Source: Xanthomonas translucens pv. cerealis (GTDB lineage Bacteria; Pseudomonadota; Gammaproteobacteria; Xanthomonadales; Xanthomonadaceae). Taken from it: a DNA stretch of 64,000 bases. Made by a program: the position numbers and the translations under genes. The notes below the pieces were generated by a model that was given only the letters and a program-made list of their open reading frames with translations, was not told the origin of the DNA and searched no databases. This document shows, piece after piece, positions 1 through 7,871 of this stretch. The stretch lies in contig NZ_CP038228.1 of the NCBI RefSeq assembly GCF_006838285.1, positions 3,596,001 through 3,660,000 on the forward strand, written 5' to 3'. The first letter of the stretch is position 1. Each line of letters starts with the position of its first letter.

Positions 1-241
1 GCAATAGCGCCGGCTTGCTTTCAATCGTCCATTTCTTTACGAGCTCACGAACCAAGGCTGACTTCCCCGTCCCCTTCTTTCCAATAAGAAGGCGGGGAGT
101 CCCGCTTTTAAGGTTAGAGATGTAATCAAAATCTTCTGGGGCAACAAATATTGAAGACAAGAACGACGCCTCACTTTCTGCAGTTCCTTCTGCAAAAAGA
201 GACTGAAGCTGATCTAGATCACCTATTTTTAGTTCTTCCAT
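1..241 (-). CDS. P-loop ATPase, N-terminal part (gene runs off the left edge)
   Basis: The gene is cut by the window edge; about 80 codons are visible, starting at the ATG at 239-241. They contain a Walker A motif, GKKGTGKSAL, about 57-66 residues in, preceded by an acidic helical N-terminus. The spacing of a short acidic leader followed by a G(K/R)KG(T/S)GKSA loop resembles the P-loop ATPases of the Sll1717 type, but this is a guess from a short fragment. The stretch is much richer in A and T than the rest of the window and uses AT-ending codons, unlike its neighbour nrdJb, so it is probably acquired DNA. Its function cannot be told from this piece. Confidence 0.6.
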   Translation of the reverse strand, partial: MEELKIGDLDQLQSLFAEGTAESEASFLSSIFVAPEDFDYISNLKSGTPRLLIGKKGTGKSALVRELVKKWTIESKPALL

Positions 242-343
242 ATATCTCAACCATGTGATTTTCGCCAAAAATTAGATGCCTTTGAATCCATAGTGTCACT
301 AGTGAATCTATAGTTCCATTGGAAACCAACTAGAGATACCTGC

Positions 344-1183
344 TCACCCGCACTTCGAATACCCACAATTCAAACAAGTAGCACACCCATCCATGATGAC
401 CAAGGCCTTGGTGTTGCACTTGTGGCACATCGTGGCCGATGGCGGGAAGCTAGCGCCGTCGCCGGTGACGGCGATGTCTTCTTCGTGGTCGGCGGTGGAG
501 TCGCTCGAAACCGTACCCTCATCCGCCCTTCGGGCACCTTCTCCCGTAGGAGAAGGAACAGCCGGCTTCATTTCATTGTTTTTTTTTGAGCGCTCTTCGT
601 ACTGCTTGCGCTTTTCGTTGATCAGCGCGCGCTGGTGGTCGCTCATCTCCGGGTCGTGCAGCAGGCCGATGGACTTCATGTGCTCTTCGACGATGTAGCC
701 CAGTTCGGCCACCAGCGAGGGCATGTACACGCCGCCGGCCTTGAAGTAGCCGCCCTTGGGGTCGAACACGGCCTTCATTTCGTCGACCAGGAAGGTGACG
801 TCGCCGCCCTTGCGGAACACGGCGGACATGATGCGGGTCAGCGCCACGATCCACTGGAAGTGTTCCATGGACTTGGAGTTGACGAAGATTTCGAACGGGC
901 GGCGCAGTTCGTGCTCGGTGCCGGCGTTGAGCACGATGTCGTTGAGGGTCACGTACATGGCGTGTTCCACCAACGGCGATTTGATCTTGTAGGTGCTGCC
1001 GATCAGCACGTCCGGGCGCTCGATGCGCTCGTGCATGTGGATGATGTTGTCCACCGGCACGTCGGCCTGGGCGGTGGCGCGGTCGATCGACGCGGCGGGC
1101 ACCGGTGGCGCCGCGTCGCGCGCCTTGTCTTCGGCGGTGACGACGGCGTAGCCCTTGATTTTCTTGTCGATCTTGACGGCCAT
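344..1183 (-). CDS. nrdJb: Ribonucleotide reductase class II, C-terminal subunit NrdJb
   Basis: Small subunit of a split adenosylcobalamin-dependent ribonucleotide reductase; it supplies the C-terminal part that in unsplit enzymes is joined to the catalytic chain. The 279-residue protein has a TSCPD-type domain (about residues 45-200) and a C-terminal zinc ribbon with two CxxC pairs (CHKC at 253-256, CATC at 267-270) and a final cysteine, the part that re-reduces the active-site disulfide. The start at 1183 has AGGA about 8 bases upstream. A dispersed chromosomal repeat lies inside the gene at 514-563 and codes for a Pro/Gly/Arg-rich linker, residues 207-224, between the two domains. nrdJa lies upstream on the same strand, separated by an H1-like gene. 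Confidence 0.85.
   Translation of the reverse strand: MAVKIDKKIKGYAVVTAEDKARDAAPPVPAASIDRATAQADVPVDNIIHMHERIERPDVLIGSTYKIKSPLVEHAMYVTLNDIVLNAGTEHELRRPFEIFVNSKSMEHFQWIVALTRIMSAVFRKGGDVTFLVDEMKAVFDPKGGYFKAGGVYMPSLVAELGYIVEEHMKSIGLLHDPEMSDHQRALINEKRKQYEERSKKNNEMKPAVPSPTGEGARRADEGTVSSDSTADHEEDIAVTGDGASFPPSATMCHKCNTKALVIMDGCATCLNCGYSKCG
514..563. repeat. Dispersed intergenic repeat embedded in nrdJb
   Basis: About 50 bp that match, with few changes, the intergenic repeat at 39907-39960: both run TACCCTCATCCG, a GC hairpin, CACCTTCTCCCG, a hairpin closing with GGAGAAGG, then AACAGCC. Here the repeat sits in frame within nrdJb and is translated as a linker. The usual copies lie between genes. Confidence 0.75.
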
Positions 1184-1233
1184 GATGCGTTCCTGATGTG
1201 CGTGTCGTGTTGGGGCGCGCGTCCCTCGCCCTG

Positions 1234-1260
1234 CCCCTCTCCCGCGCACGGGAGAGAGGG
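1234..1260. terminator. Hairpin between the H1-like gene and nrdJb
   Basis: A GC-rich inverted repeat with CCCTCTCCCG on one side and CGGGAGAGAGGG on the other, in the 92-bp gap between the H1-like gene and nrdJb. It belongs to the same repeat family as the CTCTCCCG...CGGGAGAG copies near 39.8 kb. With no T-run it may be a processing or attenuation hairpin rather than a full terminator. Confidence 0.45.
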
Positions 1261-1275
1261 TGCAGCTGGGACGGC

Positions 1276-1935
1276 TTACTTCCTGGCGCGGGTGGCCGCG
1301 GCCTGCTTGCCGGCGCTCTTGCGCACGGCGGTCTTCTTCACCGCGGCGCTCTTCTTGGCGACCTTGGCGGTGCTCTGCTTGACGGCCTTGGCGACCTTTT
1401 TCACTGCCTTCTTGGCGACGGCCTTCCTGGCGCCGACGCTTTTCTTGACCGCGCTCTTCTTGGCGGTCACAGCCTTCTTGGCGGCGACCGTCTTGACCGC
1501 CTTCTTCGGTGCGGCCTTCTTGGCCGGCGCCTTCTTCACTGCGGCTTTCTTAGCGGCGGCTTTCTTGGCCGGGGCCTTCTTCACTGCCGCCTTCTTGGCG
1601 GTCTTCTTGGTGGCCTTCTTCAGCGCGGCGGCTTCGGACTGGGCGCTGACCTTGGCCGCTTCCAGTTTCTTGCGCGCGTTGGCGACGGTCTTCTTCACCG
1701 ACTTGCCGGCCTTCTCCGCGCGCTTGGCCACGGCCTTTTCGGCCTTCTTGACCACCTTGCGGGTCTTGGCGACCTGGTCCTGCACGCGCTTTTGCACGTT
1801 CTCGGCGGTCTGCTTGACGCTGGCGACGGCGTCGCTGGCGGTGGCGGCGATCGCGTCGCCCATGTGGCTGGCGGTCTCTTTCACGTTTTCGGCGACTTGC
1901 GTCAGCGTCGCCGTCACACCATTACCGTTGCTCAT
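1276..1935 (-). CDS. Histone H1-like Lys/Ala-rich DNA-binding protein
   Basis: Protein of 219 residues. The first 50 or so are an acidic to neutral Ala/Val/Thr-rich amphipathic helix of phasin or LEA type. The rest is a long basic tail of KKAxxKKA and AKKAxxKK repeats with almost no other residues. This composition is typical of bacterial histone H1/HC2- or AlgP-like nucleoid proteins, which bind DNA without sequence preference. The start at 1935 has AGGAGGG upstream. It lies between nrdJa and nrdJb, all on the same strand, so transcription with the reductase genes is likely. The tail also resembles the C-terminal tail of the G6PD encoded near 54.6 kb. Confidence 0.8.
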   Translation of the reverse strand: MSNGNGVTATLTQVAENVKETASHMGDAIAATASDAVASVKQTAENVQKRVQDQVAKTRKVVKKAEKAVAKRAEKAGKSVKKTVANARKKLEAAKVSAQSEAAALKKATKKTAKKAAVKKAPAKKAAAKKAAVKKAPAKKAAPKKAVKTVAAKKAVTAKKSAVKKSVGARKAVAKKAVKKVAKAVKQSTAKVAKKSAAVKKTAVRKSAGKQAAATRARK

Positions 1936-2129
1936 AAAAAACCCTCCTCAGGGTGTCAGTGTTTATGTACGCGGGCGATGCTATACCGATTGAAGCAAAG
2001 CGTGGAGCCGGATGTGGCGACAAATGACAGGCGCTAGGCGAACGTTGGGAAGCACGGCGTGCCGCGTTCGCCGGTTTCCCGCCGCCGCCGTGTTCCCCCC
2101 GCCGCTGCGGAGGGCGCAACACGTGGCCT

Positions 2130-4283
2130 TCAGAACTTGCCGTAATACCCTTCTTTTAGGGCATCGAACAGGTTGGCGGCGCTGTGCATTTCGCCGTCGT
2201 ATTCGATCTGCTCGTTGCCCTTCACGTCCACCACGCTGCCGTCTTCCAGTTCGAAGCGGTAGGTGGTGTTCTCCAGGTCCGCTTCCTTGACCAGCACGCC
2301 CTGGAAGGCGGCCGGGTTGAAGCGGAACGTGGTGCAGCCCTTCAAGCCCTGCTGGTGGGCGTAGCGGTAGATGTCCTTGAACTGCGCGTAGGGGTAGTCA
2401 GTGGGGACGTTGGCGGTCTTGGAGATGGAGCTGTCCACCCACTTCTGCGCGGCGGCCTGCACGTCCACGTGTTCCTTGGGGTGGATGTCGTCGGCGGAGA
2501 TGAAGTAGTCGGGCAGCTGCGCGTCGGCAGCCTCGGAATACGGCATCGCCTTGGGGTTGACCAGGTGGCGGTAGGCCAGCAGTTCGAAGGAGAACACGTC
2601 CACCTTCTCCTTGGACTTCTTGCCTTCGCGGATCACGTTGCGGCTGTAGTGGTGGGCGAAGCTGGGCTCGATGCCGTTGGAGGCGTTGTTGGCCAGGCTC
2701 AGCGAGATGGTGCCGGTGGGGGCGATGGAGCTGTGGTGGGTGAAGCGCGCGCCCACTTCGGCCAGTGCGTCCACCAGTTCCGGTGCCACGTCGGCGATGC
2801 GCTGCATGTAGCGGCTGTACCTGGCGTGCAGCCGCCTGCCTTCGATCTGCTGGCCCACGCGCCAGCCGTCCTTGGCCATTTCCGGGCGCTGGCGCAGCAT
2901 CGCGGCGGTGACCTCGAAGGTTTCCTGCATGATCGGCGCCGGACCTTTTTCCTTGGCCAGGGTCAGCGCGGTTTCCCAGCCGGCCACGGCCATCTCGCGG
3001 GCGATGGCTTCGGTGAATGCGCAGGAGGCGGCGCTGCCGTACTTCATCTGCAGCATGGTCATGGTCGAGCCCAGGCCCAGGAAGCCCATGCCGTGGCGGC
3101 GCTTGCGCAGGATCTCGTCGCGCTGCTGCTGCAGCGGCAGGCCGTTGACCTCGACCACGTTGTCGAGCATGCGGGTGAACACGCGCACCACGTCCTTGTA
3201 GTCCTCCCAATCGAAGCGCGCCTGCGCGGTGAACGGGTCGCGCACGAAGTGGGTGAGGTTGATCGAGCCGAGCAGGCAGGCGCCGTAAGGAGGAAGTGGT
3301 TGCTCGCCACAAGGATTCGTAGCGCGGATGTTCTCGCACCACCAGGTGTTGTTCATCTCGTTGACGCGGTCGATCAGGATGAAACCCGGCTCGGCGTAGT
3401 CGTAGGTGGAGACCATGATCATGTCCCACAGGTGGCGGGCGCGGATCTGCCCGTACACCTTGCATGCGACCAGGCCGTCGTCGCGCACGATGTAGTTGCT
3501 GTGGGTGGGCCAGTCGCGCCAGACCACGTCGGTGGCGCTGGTCAGGTCGATGTCGGCCTCTTCGTTGCGGTTCACCGGGAACACCAGCGGCCAGTCGGCG
3601 TCGGCCTCCACCGCCTGCATGAAGCCGTCGGTGATCAGCAGCGACAGGTTGAACTGGCGCAGGCGCCCGTCTTCGCGCTTGGCGCGGATGAAGTCCTTCA
3701 CGTCCGGGTGCGCCACGTCGAAGGTGCCCATCTGCGCGCCACGGCGGCCGCCGGCCGAGGACACGGTGAAGCACATCTTGTCGAAGATATCCATGAACGA
3801 CATCGGCCCGGAGGTGTAGGCGCCGGCGCCGGCCACGAACGCGCCGCGCGGGCGCAGCGTGCTGAATTCGTAGCCGATGCCGCAGCCGGCCTTGAGGGTC
3901 AGGCCGGCTTCGTGGACCTTCTCCAGGATGCCGTCCATCGAGTCGGTGACGGTGCCCGACACGGTGCAGTTGATGGTGCTGGTGGCCGGCTTGTGTTCCA
4001 GCGCGCCGGCATTGGAGGTGATGCGCCCGGCCGGGATCGCGCCGCGGCGCAGCGCCCAGGCGAAGCGCTCGAACCAGTAGGCGCGCTTTTCCTCGGTGGC
4101 CTCGGCATCGGCCAGCGCGCGCGCCACGCGCTGGTAGGTGCCGTCGATGTCGGCATCCAGCGGCTCGCCCTGCTTGGTCTTCAGGCGGTACTTCTTGTCC
4201 CAGATATCCTGCGACGCCGGCTGCATCGGGATGGGGTTCTGCTTGGACTCGGTCTGGACGACATCCAGGCGCACCGTGCTCAT
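2130..4283 (-). CDS. nrdJa: Adenosylcobalamin-dependent ribonucleotide reductase, catalytic subunit NrdJa
   Basis: Catalytic subunit of class II ribonucleotide reductase, which makes deoxyribonucleotides with a B12-derived radical and needs no oxygen. The 717-residue chain carries the family signatures: a Cys near residue 106 in STINCTVSG, a GCGIGY glycine loop at about 133-138, and the radical-site motif NPCGEQPLPPYG from residue 323. The chain stops before the TSCPD and zinc-ribbon region, which is encoded separately by nrdJb, as in Pseudomonas. The start at 4283 gives MSTVRLDV with AGGAG upstream; an in-frame extension to 4400 looks non-coding. Two NrdR-like boxes lie 226-272 bp upstream. 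Confidence 0.92.
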   Translation of the reverse strand: MSTVRLDVVQTESKQNPIPMQPASQDIWDKKYRLKTKQGEPLDADIDGTYQRVARALADAEATEEKRAYWFERFAWALRRGAIPAGRITSNAGALEHKPATSTINCTVSGTVTDSMDGILEKVHEAGLTLKAGCGIGYEFSTLRPRGAFVAGAGAYTSGPMSFMDIFDKMCFTVSSAGGRRGAQMGTFDVAHPDVKDFIRAKREDGRLRQFNLSLLITDGFMQAVEADADWPLVFPVNRNEEADIDLTSATDVVWRDWPTHSNYIVRDDGLVACKVYGQIRARHLWDMIMVSTYDYAEPGFILIDRVNEMNNTWWCENIRATNPCGEQPLPPYGACLLGSINLTHFVRDPFTAQARFDWEDYKDVVRVFTRMLDNVVEVNGLPLQQQRDEILRKRRHGMGFLGLGSTMTMLQMKYGSAASCAFTEAIAREMAVAGWETALTLAKEKGPAPIMQETFEVTAAMLRQRPEMAKDGWRVGQQIEGRRLHARYSRYMQRIADVAPELVDALAEVGARFTHHSSIAPTGTISLSLANNASNGIEPSFAHHYSRNVIREGKKSKEKVDVFSFELLAYRHLVNPKAMPYSEAADAQLPDYFISADDIHPKEHVDVQAAAQKWVDSSISKTANVPTDYPYAQFKDIYRYAHQQGLKGCTTFRFNPAAFQGVLVKEADLENTTYRFELEDGSVVDVKGNEQIEYDGEMHSAANLFDALKEGYYGKF

Positions 4284-4508
4284 TCTTTTCTGTTCTCCTG
4301 GAACCTGTCCCGATGGGGCGGATACGGGTGGCCGTCCGCCGAGTCGCTTATTTGTAGGCGGTTTGCGCTGCGCGAAGACGACAGCCGCGGCAGCGCGCAC
4401 GGCGCCGCCCTTCGGCCGAATGGGAATGCGTAAGGCGTTCGATCGCCCGTCTCACGTTCACGCCATGCGTCACTGCGTGCGCCCCCTGGAGCGTGGACAC
4501 CAGCAAAA

Positions 4509-4524
4509 ACCCCAGTAGTTGGGT
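4509..4524. promoter_or_regulatory. Putative NrdR box, second copy
   Basis: A 16-bp imperfect palindrome, ACCCCAGTAGTTGGGT, with its centre exactly 31 bp from the centre of the stronger box at 4540-4555. Paired boxes about three helical turns apart are characteristic of the NrdR repressor, which controls ribonucleotide reductase operons. It keeps the outer AC...GT positions of the consensus but has a weaker core. Confidence 0.5.
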
Positions 4525-4539
4525 TGCTTTGACGTTTTA

Positions 4540-4555
4540 CCGCTACATCTAGTGG
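4540..4555. promoter_or_regulatory. Putative NrdR box upstream of nrdJa
   Basis: A 16-bp palindrome, CCGCTACATCTAGTGG, whose CTACATCTAG core closely follows the NrdR consensus ACAC(T/A)ATATAT(A/T)GTGT. With the box at 4509-4524 it forms a pair 31 bp apart. It lies between the divergent nrdJa and Deg-protease genes; control of nrdJa is the likely role. Confidence 0.65.
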
Positions 4556-4758
4556 CAAAACCCTGTGCCCACGCTAACCCTGGGCAGGCCTGCTGTCAAC
4601 GCCGAAACGGGGGCGTACGGCGGCGCCGTACGCCATCGCCGATTTCGCCCGGGGCCGGGCTTTCACTGCCGGTTAAACGCCGCGCGTTCATCTTGATTTA
4701 TGCGCCCCGGCGCCCATCTGCCTTGCGTCTCCCGCCGCGTCATCCGGAAACCCGACCC

Positions 4759-6195
4759 ATGCGACCGCTGCCCACGCTGCTGACCCTGACCGCCGCCGCT
4801 GCCTTCGGCGGTTTCGCCGCCACCGCGATCAACGCGCACCTGGACAACCGCGCCGAGGCGGCGCCCGCGCCGCTGGCGCAGACCGTGGCCGGCAGCGCCG
4901 CCTTGCCGGCCTCGGTGGCCGGCCAGCCGCTGCCGTCGCTGGCGCCGATGCTGCAGCAGACCATGCCGGCGGTGGTCAGCATCAACACCAAGCAGGTGGT
5001 ACGGGTGCGCAATCCCTACTTCAACGACCCGTTCTTCCGCCGCCTGTTCCCGGACATCCCGCAGGAGCGGATCAACGAGTCGCTGGGGTCGGGCGTGATC
5101 ATCGACGCCAAGAACGGCTATGTGCTGACCAACCACCACGTGGTGGAGAACGCCGACGACGTGCAGGTGACCCTGGCCGACGGGCGCAGCTTCAAGGCCG
5201 AGTTCATGGGCTCGGACGCGGACACCGACGTGGCGCTGATCCGGATCAAGGCCGACAAGCTCACCGAGATCCGCCTGGGCGACAGCAGCAAGCTGCGCGT
5301 GGGCGATTTCGTGGTGGCGATCGGCAACCCGTTCGGCTTCACCCAGACGGTGACTTCGGGCATCGTCTCGGCGATGGGCCGCAACGGCATCCGCGGCCTG
5401 GGCTACCAGAACTTCATCCAGACCGACGCCTCGATCAACCCGGGCAATTCCGGCGGCGCGCTGGTGGACCTGCACGGCGAGCTGGTCGGCATCAACACCG
5501 CCAGCTTCAACCCGCAGGGCAGCATGGCCGGCAATATCGGCCTGGGCCTGGCGATTCCGTCGAACCTGGCGCGGGCGGTGGTCGAGCAGTTGCTGAAGAA
5601 CAACGGGGTGATGATCCGCGGCACCTTCGGCGTCGAGACCCAGAACCTGACTGCGCAGATGGCGCAGGGCCTGGGCCTGGACGCACCGCGCGGCGCGCTG
5701 GTGACGCGGGTGCTGAGCGGTTCGGCGGCGGCCGGCGCGGGGCTGCAGCCCGGCGACGTGGTGGTCGGCGCCAACGGCGAGCGCCTGGACAGCGCCGAGG
5801 CGTTGCACAACTACGAAGGCCTGCAGCCGGTGGGCAGCACGGTGACGCTGGACGTGCGCCGCGACGGCAAGCCGCTGCAGATCAAGGCCACGCTGAAGGA
5901 GCAGCCGCGCGCGGTGAGCGGCGAATCGCTGGACCCGCGGCTGGGCGGCGCCAGCTTCACCGACCTGCCCGAGTCGCTGCGCCAGTCCGGCATCAGCGGG
6001 GTGCTGGTCGGCAGCGTGGCGCGCGGCAGCCGTGCGGCGCGCAACGGCCTGGCCAACGGGGACATCGTGATGGCCGCCTCCACCGGCGAATTCGCCGACC
6101 TGGCCAGCTTCCGCGCCAACTTCGCGCGCAAGCCGGCGCAGCTGGTGCTGCGCGTGGTGCGGGGCGGGGCGCAGGCGGATTTGTTGATGCAATGA
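4759..6195 (+). CDS. Periplasmic serine endoprotease, HtrA/Deg family
   Basis: DegP/DegQ-type protease that degrades or refolds damaged envelope proteins in the periplasm. The 478-residue protein starts with a signal or anchor segment (residues 6-25). The trypsin-like domain has the full triad: His127 in TNHHVV, Asp157 in DTDVAL and Ser231 in GNSGGA. Two PDZ domains follow, at about 285-370 and 390-470. The ATG at 4759 was preferred because it begins the signal peptide; the open frame continues upstream without coding character. The length fits DegQ or AlgW/MucD-like enzymes; which one cannot be settled here. Confidence 0.9.
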   Translation: MRPLPTLLTLTAAAAFGGFAATAINAHLDNRAEAAPAPLAQTVAGSAALPASVAGQPLPSLAPMLQQTMPAVVSINTKQVVRVRNPYFNDPFFRRLFPDIPQERINESLGSGVIIDAKNGYVLTNHHVVENADDVQVTLADGRSFKAEFMGSDADTDVALIRIKADKLTEIRLGDSSKLRVGDFVVAIGNPFGFTQTVTSGIVSAMGRNGIRGLGYQNFIQTDASINPGNSGGALVDLHGELVGINTASFNPQGSMAGNIGLGLAIPSNLARAVVEQLLKNNGVMIRGTFGVETQNLTAQMAQGLGLDAPRGALVTRVLSGSAAAGAGLQPGDVVVGANGERLDSAEALHNYEGLQPVGSTVTLDVRRDGKPLQIKATLKEQPRAVSGESLDPRLGGASFTDLPESLRQSGISGVLVGSVARGSRAARNGLANGDIVMAASTGEFADLASFRANFARKPAQLVLRVVRGGAQADLLMQ

Positions 6196-6253
6196 GGTGG
6201 GGCGGCGCGGCACCGATGGATGGCGCGGCCGGTCAGGCTTGCGGCGTCGTTCT

Positions 6254-6276
6254 GTCGCGGCTGAAGCCGCTCCTAC
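6254..6276. repeat. REP palindrome, type 1
   Basis: On the minus strand the element reads GTAGGAGCGGCTTCAGCCGC plus GAC: a short palindrome headed by GTAG. Other copies or variants lie at 11289-11311, 11351-11369 and 23048-23074. The GTAG head and short stem fit REP elements mobilised by RAYT transposases in Xanthomonadaceae. Confidence 0.8.
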
Positions 6277-6427
6277 AGGAAGCAAATGAATGCCGGTCGG
6301 CCAGGAGGCACACGCGCAGCGCCAACCTAACAAGCTCTACACCGCGTCGATGCTATTTATTTCGATCGCGATCCGCGAACCGCCTGCAGCGCGCAGGTCT
6401 GCCCCCACCCCCGTCAGGAGATACGCG

Positions 6428-6796
6428 ATGAATGCCAGCCCCACCAATACCGAAAACCTCAAGGACAACCTCAGCGAAGCCAGTTCGCACCTGAAGTCGG
6501 CCGCCAGCTACGCCGGCGAAGCGATCAAGGGCGCCGCCGGCGCGGCAGGCGACGAGCTGAAGCTGGGCAAGGCCAACGTCAAGGCCGAGCTGTCCGACAG
6601 CGCGCTGTCCGGCCTGGCCGCTGCCGAGTTCGGCGGTGCCGCGGCGAAGGAGCAGGTCGATGTGCTGCTGGACAAGGGCCGCGACCTGATCGACAGCGCT
6701 GCCGAGCTGATCCGCGAGCGCCCGCTGGCCTCGTTCGGCGTGGCCTTCGCCACCGGCTGGATCATCGCCAAGCTGGCGCGCAGCAGCGACAAGTAA
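6428..6796 (+). CDS. YqjD/ElaB-type (DUF883) membrane-anchored protein
   Basis: Protein of 122 residues: a long Ala/Glu/Lys-rich amphipathic helix followed by one C-terminal membrane helix that starts at RERPLASFGVAFATGW and ends with a short basic tail. This layout is typical of the ElaB/YgaM/YqjD family, tail-anchored inner-membrane proteins; E. coli YqjD binds ribosomes in stationary phase. The ATG at 6428 has AGGAG 7 bases upstream. The two following genes are close (5-bp gap, then 4-bp overlap), matching the yqjD-yqjE-yqjK arrangement of enterobacteria. An operon is very likely. Confidence 0.8.
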   Translation: MNASPTNTENLKDNLSEASSHLKSAASYAGEAIKGAAGAAGDELKLGKANVKAELSDSALSGLAAAEFGGAAAKEQVDVLLDKGRDLIDSAAELIRERPLASFGVAFATGWIIAKLARSSDK

Positions 6797-6801
6797 GCCA
6801 C

Positions 6802-7290
6802 GTGAGCGACGAGCAGGTCCGCGACGGCGCCGCAGCGCCCGACCCGGCGGCGGCCGAGCGGCCGTCGCTGGAAACCTCGTTCCGCGAATTCGGCACGGCC
6901 GGCCGCGAGGGCCTGAACGCGACGCTGGAAGCCGGCCGCGCCCTGCGCAAGCTGGTGGTGGCGGACCTGGCGCTGGCGCGCGCGGCGATGGCCCGCGCGC
7001 TGGTGTGGTTGACCGTCTCGGTGGCATTCGGCGCTTCGGCGTGGATACTGCTGATGGGCGCGTTGATCGCGGTGCTGCAGCGGCTGGGCTGGTCGTGGCT
7101 GGCGTCGATCTCGGCGACCGCCGCGTTCAGCCTGGTGGTCACCGCCCTGGGCGCCTGGCAGGCGCTGCGCTATTTCGAGATGAGCAAGCTCGACGCCACC
7201 CGCCGCCAGTTGGCGAAGCTGGGGATCGGCGGCGAGGACGATGACAACGCCGATGGCCATGCCGCCACGGCAGCCGAGAACGGCCGATGA
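6802..7290 (+). CDS. Phage-holin-like inner-membrane protein (YqjE type)
   Basis: Protein of 162 residues with a GTG start 5 bp after the upstream gene. A hydrophilic N-terminus (about 60 residues) is followed by two strong membrane helices (roughly 65-95 and 100-130) and a charged tail. This matches the phage_holin_3_6 / YqjE family, which despite the name is a chromosomal membrane protein found next to YqjD. The stop overlaps the ATG of the next gene (ATGA), which indicates translational coupling. The role is unknown beyond membrane or stress association. Confidence 0.75.
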   Translation: MSDEQVRDGAAAPDPAAAERPSLETSFREFGTAGREGLNATLEAGRALRKLVVADLALARAAMARALVWLTVSVAFGASAWILLMGALIAVLQRLGWSWLASISATAAFSLVVTALGAWQALRYFEMSKLDATRRQLAKLGIGGEDDDNADGHAATAAENGR

Positions 7291-7736
7291 AACTCGATCA
7301 ACTGCAGCACCGCATCGCACGCGCCGAAACGGTGCTGGAAGGCCGCCAGCAGCAGATGCAGACGCAATGGACCACGTTGCAACGGGTCTGGCGCGAAGGC
7401 TGGACGCCGCTGCGCATCGTCGCAGTGGGGCTGGGCGCCGGCTTCCTGGCCGGACGCGCGGAACCGGCGGCGGCGATCGGCAAGATCGGCGGGGCGCGCT
7501 GGCTGCAGATGCTCAGCGCGGTCTCCAGCCTGCTGACCGCGACCCAGGCCAAGCAAGCGTCCGACCAGGCCGAACGTGCGACGGATACCGCGCAGGGCGC
7601 GGTGGACGCCGCCGAGGCCCCGGCGGCTGCCGGCGTACCCGGACCGCACCACGCGCCGGCCGCCGCAGCGTTCGACCCGGCGCCGCAGGTAGCGCCGCGC
7701 GCGGCCGAAGCGGCCACCGACATGCCCGAACGCTGA
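7287..7736 (+). CDS. YqjK-like small protein, function unknown
   Basis: Protein of 149 residues, translationally coupled to the holin-like gene by a 4-bp overlap. The N-terminal half is an amphipathic helix with many Gln and Arg, then a weakly hydrophobic stretch around residues 45-65 (IVAVGLGAGFLAGRAEP). The C-terminal half is Ala/Pro-rich and probably disordered. Position, not sequence, suggests the YqjK role in this operon. No catalytic motif was seen. Confidence 0.6.
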   Translation: MKLDQLQHRIARAETVLEGRQQQMQTQWTTLQRVWREGWTPLRIVAVGLGAGFLAGRAEPAAAIGKIGGARWLQMLSAVSSLLTATQAKQASDQAERATDTAQGAVDAAEAPAAAGVPGPHHAPAAAAFDPAPQVAPRAAEAATDMPER

Positions 7737-7871
7737 GTTGCGCTGCATTCGCCACGCGGCCTTCATACCGCGCAGGCCAGGATCGGCCTACACTCCGCTT
7801 CCCCTTTTTTGCGCCGAACGGTGCGTGTCCGCAGGACCCGCGCCGGGGCCACCGTACGCAGCGCAGGTCCG

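Larger units (their letters stand above)
4284..4758. other. Divergent intergenic region nrdJa / Deg protease
   Basis: A 475-bp gap between divergent genes. It holds the two NrdR-like palindromes and presumably both promoters. No B12 riboswitch was seen: the conserved B12 box is missing. No small gene could be supported here. Confidence 0.5.

Noticed and set aside
4284..4758. B12 riboswitch upstream of the B12-dependent reductase
   Set aside because: The B12-box and conserved core were not found; only the NrdR-like palindromes stand out.
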